Origin: Ulva prolifera
Lineage: Eukaryota > Chlorophyta > Ulvophyceae > Ulvales > Ulvaceae
Assembly: GCA_023078555.1 (NCBI GenBank)
Contig: CM041204.1
Coordinates: 5,617,458-5,681,457, forward strand
Length of the DNA stretch: 64,000 nucleotides
Reading direction: 5' to 3'
Shown one piece after another: positions 59,767-64,000 of this stretch; position 1 is the first letter of the stretch; each line of letters begins with the position of its first letter. The position numbers and the translations under genes were made by a program. The notes beneath the pieces are model-generated. The model saw only the letters and a list, made by a program, of their open reading frames with translations. It searched no databases and was not told the origin of the DNA.

Positions 59767-60250
59767 CATGTTTTTAGGCTTGCACTAGCACATGCTGGTC
59801 GGAGTCTGGTCTGAAATAGATCTGGCCTCTGTGGATATTGTCGCATGGATCCCGCACAGAAAATATTCGGTCTTGGCAGCTTGAAGCCGACAGTACGCTG
59901 GACATGGAAGCATACATATGTAATGCAAGTGATCTGTGGGATGAGTATAGTATGGTGGTCAAGTCTGTACTTGATAACATATTTGTCTAGGTATCAGCTT
60001 CTGTAATCTTTCTGCATGGTTACACCATGCTGTAGTCTGTACATGTCAGTACCACTGCTCTCTCTGCCAAAAATGCTGTGATACTATGCAGTCATCAGTG
60101 ATACTCGACAGCGGTAGCATGGTTGCCTGGCCACCATACCAGGCGGAAAGACTTATGCTTCTGATCACCTGACCAGGCACTCAAGTGCATTAAGACACAA
60201 TTTGCTAGTGGAATGTTGACAGCGACAACATGTTGCAGCTGAAAGAAGCA
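59767..60250. other. Intergenic stretch
   Basis: No gene seen. It lies between two convergent genes. Confidence 0.5.
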
Positions 60251-61860
60251 TCAAAAGCAAACTTCAGGGGGAGGTGCTGACTCTGGTATATGACCTTTGG
60301 AAAATGCAGGTGCAGCCCATGAGAGCCTCTCCTTTCGAGTCCCAGATCCATGTCCATTGGTTTCAGTCCGAACTTCTGATCCAGAGCCTGCCATGGCTGA
60401 TGCGCTATACACCACTGGAGCATGTAGTGCAGGAAGTGGCTGCTGGGAAGCCTGTATGCACATCCCGACTTCGAGAGCTCGATATGAAAAAATACTGAGT
60501 GCTTGAACAAGCGCACCTGAAATCCGCCTGAGTGTGGTGTGCCACCATTAGCTTTCTGAGAGAAGCTGTTGCTTGTCTGCATTGACATGCTGCATCCAAC
60601 ACTTGGCCTGCACATGTAGATAGCCAACTCAATTCACAGTGAAAGCTCAGCATGACCACAGAAAAGTGCTGATGTGGGAACGCGCCGCAATGAGGCCCCC
60701 AATGGCTGGGGAGCAGTGGGCGCAACTGCCCCAGAGAATGCCCCAGAGAATGCATTCATTGTTTGAACAGCTGCAGGTCCAGCGGACCAAGCCAGATTGG
60801 CACTGGAGACAATACTCTGATGAGGCAGACTGACTGGCAATCGACCCTGCCCGGGACTCACTGTCAGTGAGCCTTGATCCATTGGACTGGAATCTGACCC
60901 CTGTGGCTGCGAAGCAGGGCCCAGCATACTGAAAGCATTTCGGCGTGTGGGGTCTGTCACACCCAGAGGGACAGGACATGCATTTTGGAATCTTGCCGTT
61001 TGCCCAGGACTTGTGAACCCATTCCCTGCAGCGGTAACACCAAGCTGCATTGCAGACCCGCATGCATTCGGCGGCTGCCCACTGCGTTTGAATGCGTTGC
61101 AGGTATCTGGTCCACCAAATGCGTTTCGGATCCCTGCCTGTGCAGACCGCTCCGCCTGCACGCCTGCAAAGGCATTTACCCGAGGGAGCTGCGACCGTGT
61201 AGCTCCTCCACTAGGTCCAGCTGAGCTCTGACTGGGCCATGGACTATTCTCATGCCCTCGGCCCGAAAATGCATTCTGCAAGTAACCCATGAGATGTGAA
61301 CCTCACAAAGGGACATCATTGGTCAAAGCGGCCTCCTCTTAAGAGAAGTAGCCCCAGTAATCATCGTAGGAACGGGTGTAGCCTTGCATGCAGCATTGGA
61401 AAGGGGGGTATAGGTCTGCAGCCGCGCAGTGTGCGTGCAGTGCGGGTGATGAAGCCCAGATGGAATGTGAAAGCAGCGATCAGTACAAGATAAGCAGACA
61501 GCAGTGAGACATGTATAAAAGCTATCCACGAGACACGGAAATGTTTATCGTAAAACATTCATCGGCAGTGTTCTTGCCCAGAACTCTTGCTGAATATGTG
61601 CAACCAGGGTGAGCGTGGACATGCACCTGCGAACTCACGGCTGCCGACGGCGCATTGCGACCACTTTGGAAGGCATTCTGATGATGTCCTGCTCTGCCGT
61701 CCCATCCTGCAGTCACGGTGTTCTGAACCAGCCCTGTCCCAGATTTAGCAGCTGATTGGCCGAGGTATTCTGTTGCAGATAGAGCAGAAGCCTTCCCCAC
61801 CTCGGACCGGCATGACACGATGAAGCGATTGAGGGCTGGTTCGATAGCAGACGTGTACGT
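60251..61860 (-). CDS. NAF-repeat protein, possible NUP42-like nucleoporin
   Basis: Minus-strand coding blocks at about 61560-61860 and 60640-61290 are rich in Asn-Ala-Phe (QNAFSG, VNAFAG, RNAFGG, CNAFKR, RNAFSM, MNAFSGAFSG), spaced 10-40 residues apart in Ser/Gly/Pro-rich sequence, as in FG-type nuclear-pore proteins. The last exon (about 60251-60460) ends WAAPAFSKGHIPESAPPPEV, reminiscent of the short motif at the end of NUP42 and plant CCCH zinc-finger 16/46 proteins. I did not find the expected N-terminal CCCH finger; it may lie in an unresolved upstream exon. Exon borders are approximate. Confidence 0.5.
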
Positions 61861-62938
61861 ATGCAGCTTTCACATGTGAAGTGTCACGGCATTCACCCTT
61901 GCGCAATTACAATTACATATTCAGATGAAAGAACAACTACCTAGTAGCTATACTGGATCGAGTCGGAGCTTTGCCCCCTCTAGCGCAATTGCGTGATCGG
62001 AAAGAAATCACTGAAAGCGTGCCTGCATAGTTCGTGCGACGCCCCATCTCGTGATGACGGTATCAACGCACAGCCAATCCAGTACAGCGAGAATGTACGT
62101 CGGTGTGTGTCATATCTGGCCTATATTCACATACCACGCCGTGCCACTGTTGCCATGTCTGCAGATGCTGCTTATGTCCAATTCAGGACCTTTCGCACTA
62201 CCTGTTGTGCACCGCAACAAGCCCAAACGCAGCTATTTTTGCAGGCGAATCAGCTAGTCTGGCGATGGGAGCATGTGTTTGCCAATGTACTGCTGCAGAA
62301 TGTCGCGCGCACCAATGAATGACGCGTGCACCAACCGAAGCAAAACAATCACCACAGCGCCAGCAGACAGCCACTGGCAACAATTTCCTTTTTATTTCAG
62401 CTTGGTTGCTATCATAGCTCTGGCTGCCATTATGCTTGTTGACGTGAGGAAATTTGACGCTGAACAAGGCAATTCATGGCATGCTGAGCAACGCGCTAGA
62501 CAGAACGCCACGGTACGACAAACGTCCCCAGCACTGCATGTTGCTGCAGATATCTTTCTGATTTGGAGTTTGACAGATTCCAAATTCAGCACGCCCCAGA
62601 CGCTCTGTCCTGTTAACGGTGGTTTGTATCTAATGGACAAGCGACACCACACTGCGAACTACAGCGAAACGCGTGGTTGAGCCTTCAGAAAGTTGCAGTT
62701 CAAGCTTTCAGCTGCTCTTATTGTCATGAATCGCTGCTTGCTGAGTACGGATCGACGCATGGCATTTATCATGTTTCTAGTACCTGTGCAATACGGCCGT
62801 CCGCGTTGAGATGATAGGATGGGATTGACGCCGCCGACGTGTAGGCGTCAAGGACTTCGGTGGTTTGCCAGAGCAGGTTGAAGCGGAGCTAAAGCCGGCA
62901 TCGCAAGCATCCTGCTTAGCGAGCAGCAGATGGGGCAC
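61861..62938. other. Stretch without a resolved gene
   Basis: This may hold upstream exons of the NAF-repeat gene (minus) and the promoter of the WD40 gene (plus). Short frames at 62273-62680 (plus) and 62392-62652 (minus) show no family resemblance. Confidence 0.4.
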
Positions 62939-64000
62939 TATGGTTGCTGGTGAGTCCTGATCCCTGTGGATGTGGATTAGGGAGCAGGCTATGCTCAGCA
63001 TCAATTATCAAAAGGCAGTGCGCTGCAGTGGGTTGCTTGGATGGGTCGATCGTCGTCTTTGATATGATGACCCGAGGAGAGGCTTGCAGGCTTCGGTGGC
63101 ACGGCAGCGCAAGGTTCGGTTGTGGCATGTGACTCCACACACCTCCACAGCAATCAGCATTAAGAGTTTCTGTGTCTGCAGTGAACAGCCACAAGTTACC
63201 GCACTCGACTGGAATCGATATGGAAGTTGTCTGACAGCTGGGTACAGTAATGGACAGTTATATGTCTGGGACATTCAGGGAGGCAAAGTCGTGTGCTTCA
63301 GCTGCCCGTTGCTGAAGAGAGCTGTGTTTGAATCTCTCAACAGGAGATTCTTGTGACATTCATCATATCGAACCTGCAGCACTGACTGCAGGTTGGCTCC
63401 GCAGCGTTCGAACAGCCAGTTGCTCACATATCACAAGCGCAGATCAAACGACCACGTACACTGGTGTCACTGGCTAGCGGTCCACCTCACATTATTGGAC
63501 CAGACGGCCCTCCAATTCCCCTCCCAGTTGATCTACCCGGCTGTGTCACAGGCTTCATGGACGACCGTTGTGGTTTCATTGTCATTGCAGCTGACAAGGG
63601 AGTGCTGTTGGCCCTGCACCCTGAAACGTACTCTGTTCTGGATGCAATGCAGGCATGTTACTGGACCGTGCATAGTGTAGTCACTCTGTCTGGCACAGGG
63701 CAAACCGGAGAACACTCAGCATGCGTACACGCATTCGTGCAGTCCAGGTTTATCCTGAAATGTCACAGTTCGAGAGCCCAGATATTACTATATGTGCAGT
63801 TGATACCGTGAGCGTGCAGGTGGCTCCATTCTTTAGTGCTTCATTCAACGGGAAGTTTATGACCCTTCTGTTGGCAGGCCCTGGGTCTGTCCGACAAGTC
63901 AAGCTGCTTGGACTTCAGCCACAGCACTTGCTACAGGCCATGCCATCCAGTACAGCGCTCGGCATGTTGGTACGAGCCTCTCTGTGTGTCTTTTCTTTTT
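62939..64000 (+). CDS. WD40-repeat protein, partial at window end
   Basis: Coding blocks include CAAVGCLDGSIVVFDMM (62999-63070), VTALDWNRYGSCLTAGYSNG...LYVWDIQGGKVV (63190-63290), PPHIIGPDGPPIPLPVDL with GFIVIAADKGVLLALHPETY (63450-63650), and FNGKFMTLLLAGPGSVRQV (63820-63970). WD strands are clear (D-G-S-I-V-V-F-D, Y-V-W-D-I), and the rest continues beyond the window. The start is uncertain: ATG 62939 joins GSRLCSAS only if a 31-bp intron at 62950-62980 is real; otherwise an upstream exon is missing. The subfamily is not recognised. Confidence 0.6.

Overview
The window looks like nuclear DNA of a green alga. Genes are dense, split by short GT..AG introns (acceptors mostly TGCAG), and lie on both strands. 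Two gene models are typical of the plant lineage: an ACHT-type thioredoxin and a rhodanese/FSH-hydrolase fusion like Arabidopsis STR6. There are no bacterial operons, and no rRNA or complete tRNA gene was seen. Assignment to a class (for example trebouxiophytes) would be a guess.

Layout. Positions 1-12,400 are a nest of mobile DNA. A gag-like ORF of an unidentified element is cut by a solo LTR with a perfect 5-bp target duplication. Next comes an almost complete Ty1/copia element on the minus strand (3330-9898) with gag, pol, primer-binding site and polypurine tract. A truncated relative follows (10797-11862), then a tRNA-like (SINE-like) repeat abutting a flavin monooxygenase fragment. From 14.2 kb host genes dominate: glutamine-dependent NAD+ synthetase (-), a PTPDC1-like phosphatase (-), a large unrecognised gene (+), GPN2 GTPase (-), a GC-rich repeat block with a 144-bp TG run (28.5-29.8 kb), ACHT-like thioredoxin (-), an unresolved stretch holding the second SINE-like copy, prohibitin-2 (+), an auxin-efflux-type carrier with MORN repeats in its loop (-), a CCDC124/Lso2-like ribosome factor (+), the STR6-like fusion (-), a DUF948-like membrane protein (-), an FAD monooxygenase (+), an MABP1/WDR62-like WD40 scaffold (+), an NAF-repeat nucleoporin-like protein (-) and the 5' part of a WD40 gene that runs off the end (+).

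The host genes are mostly single-copy housekeeping functions and form no pathway. The strongest novelty candidate is the carrier/MORN fusion, whose first four exon junctions keep frame. Next are the apparently recombinant copia element and the unrecognised 22-26.5 kb gene. Exon borders were worked out by eye from splice sites, reading phase and family resemblance. No similarity search was run.
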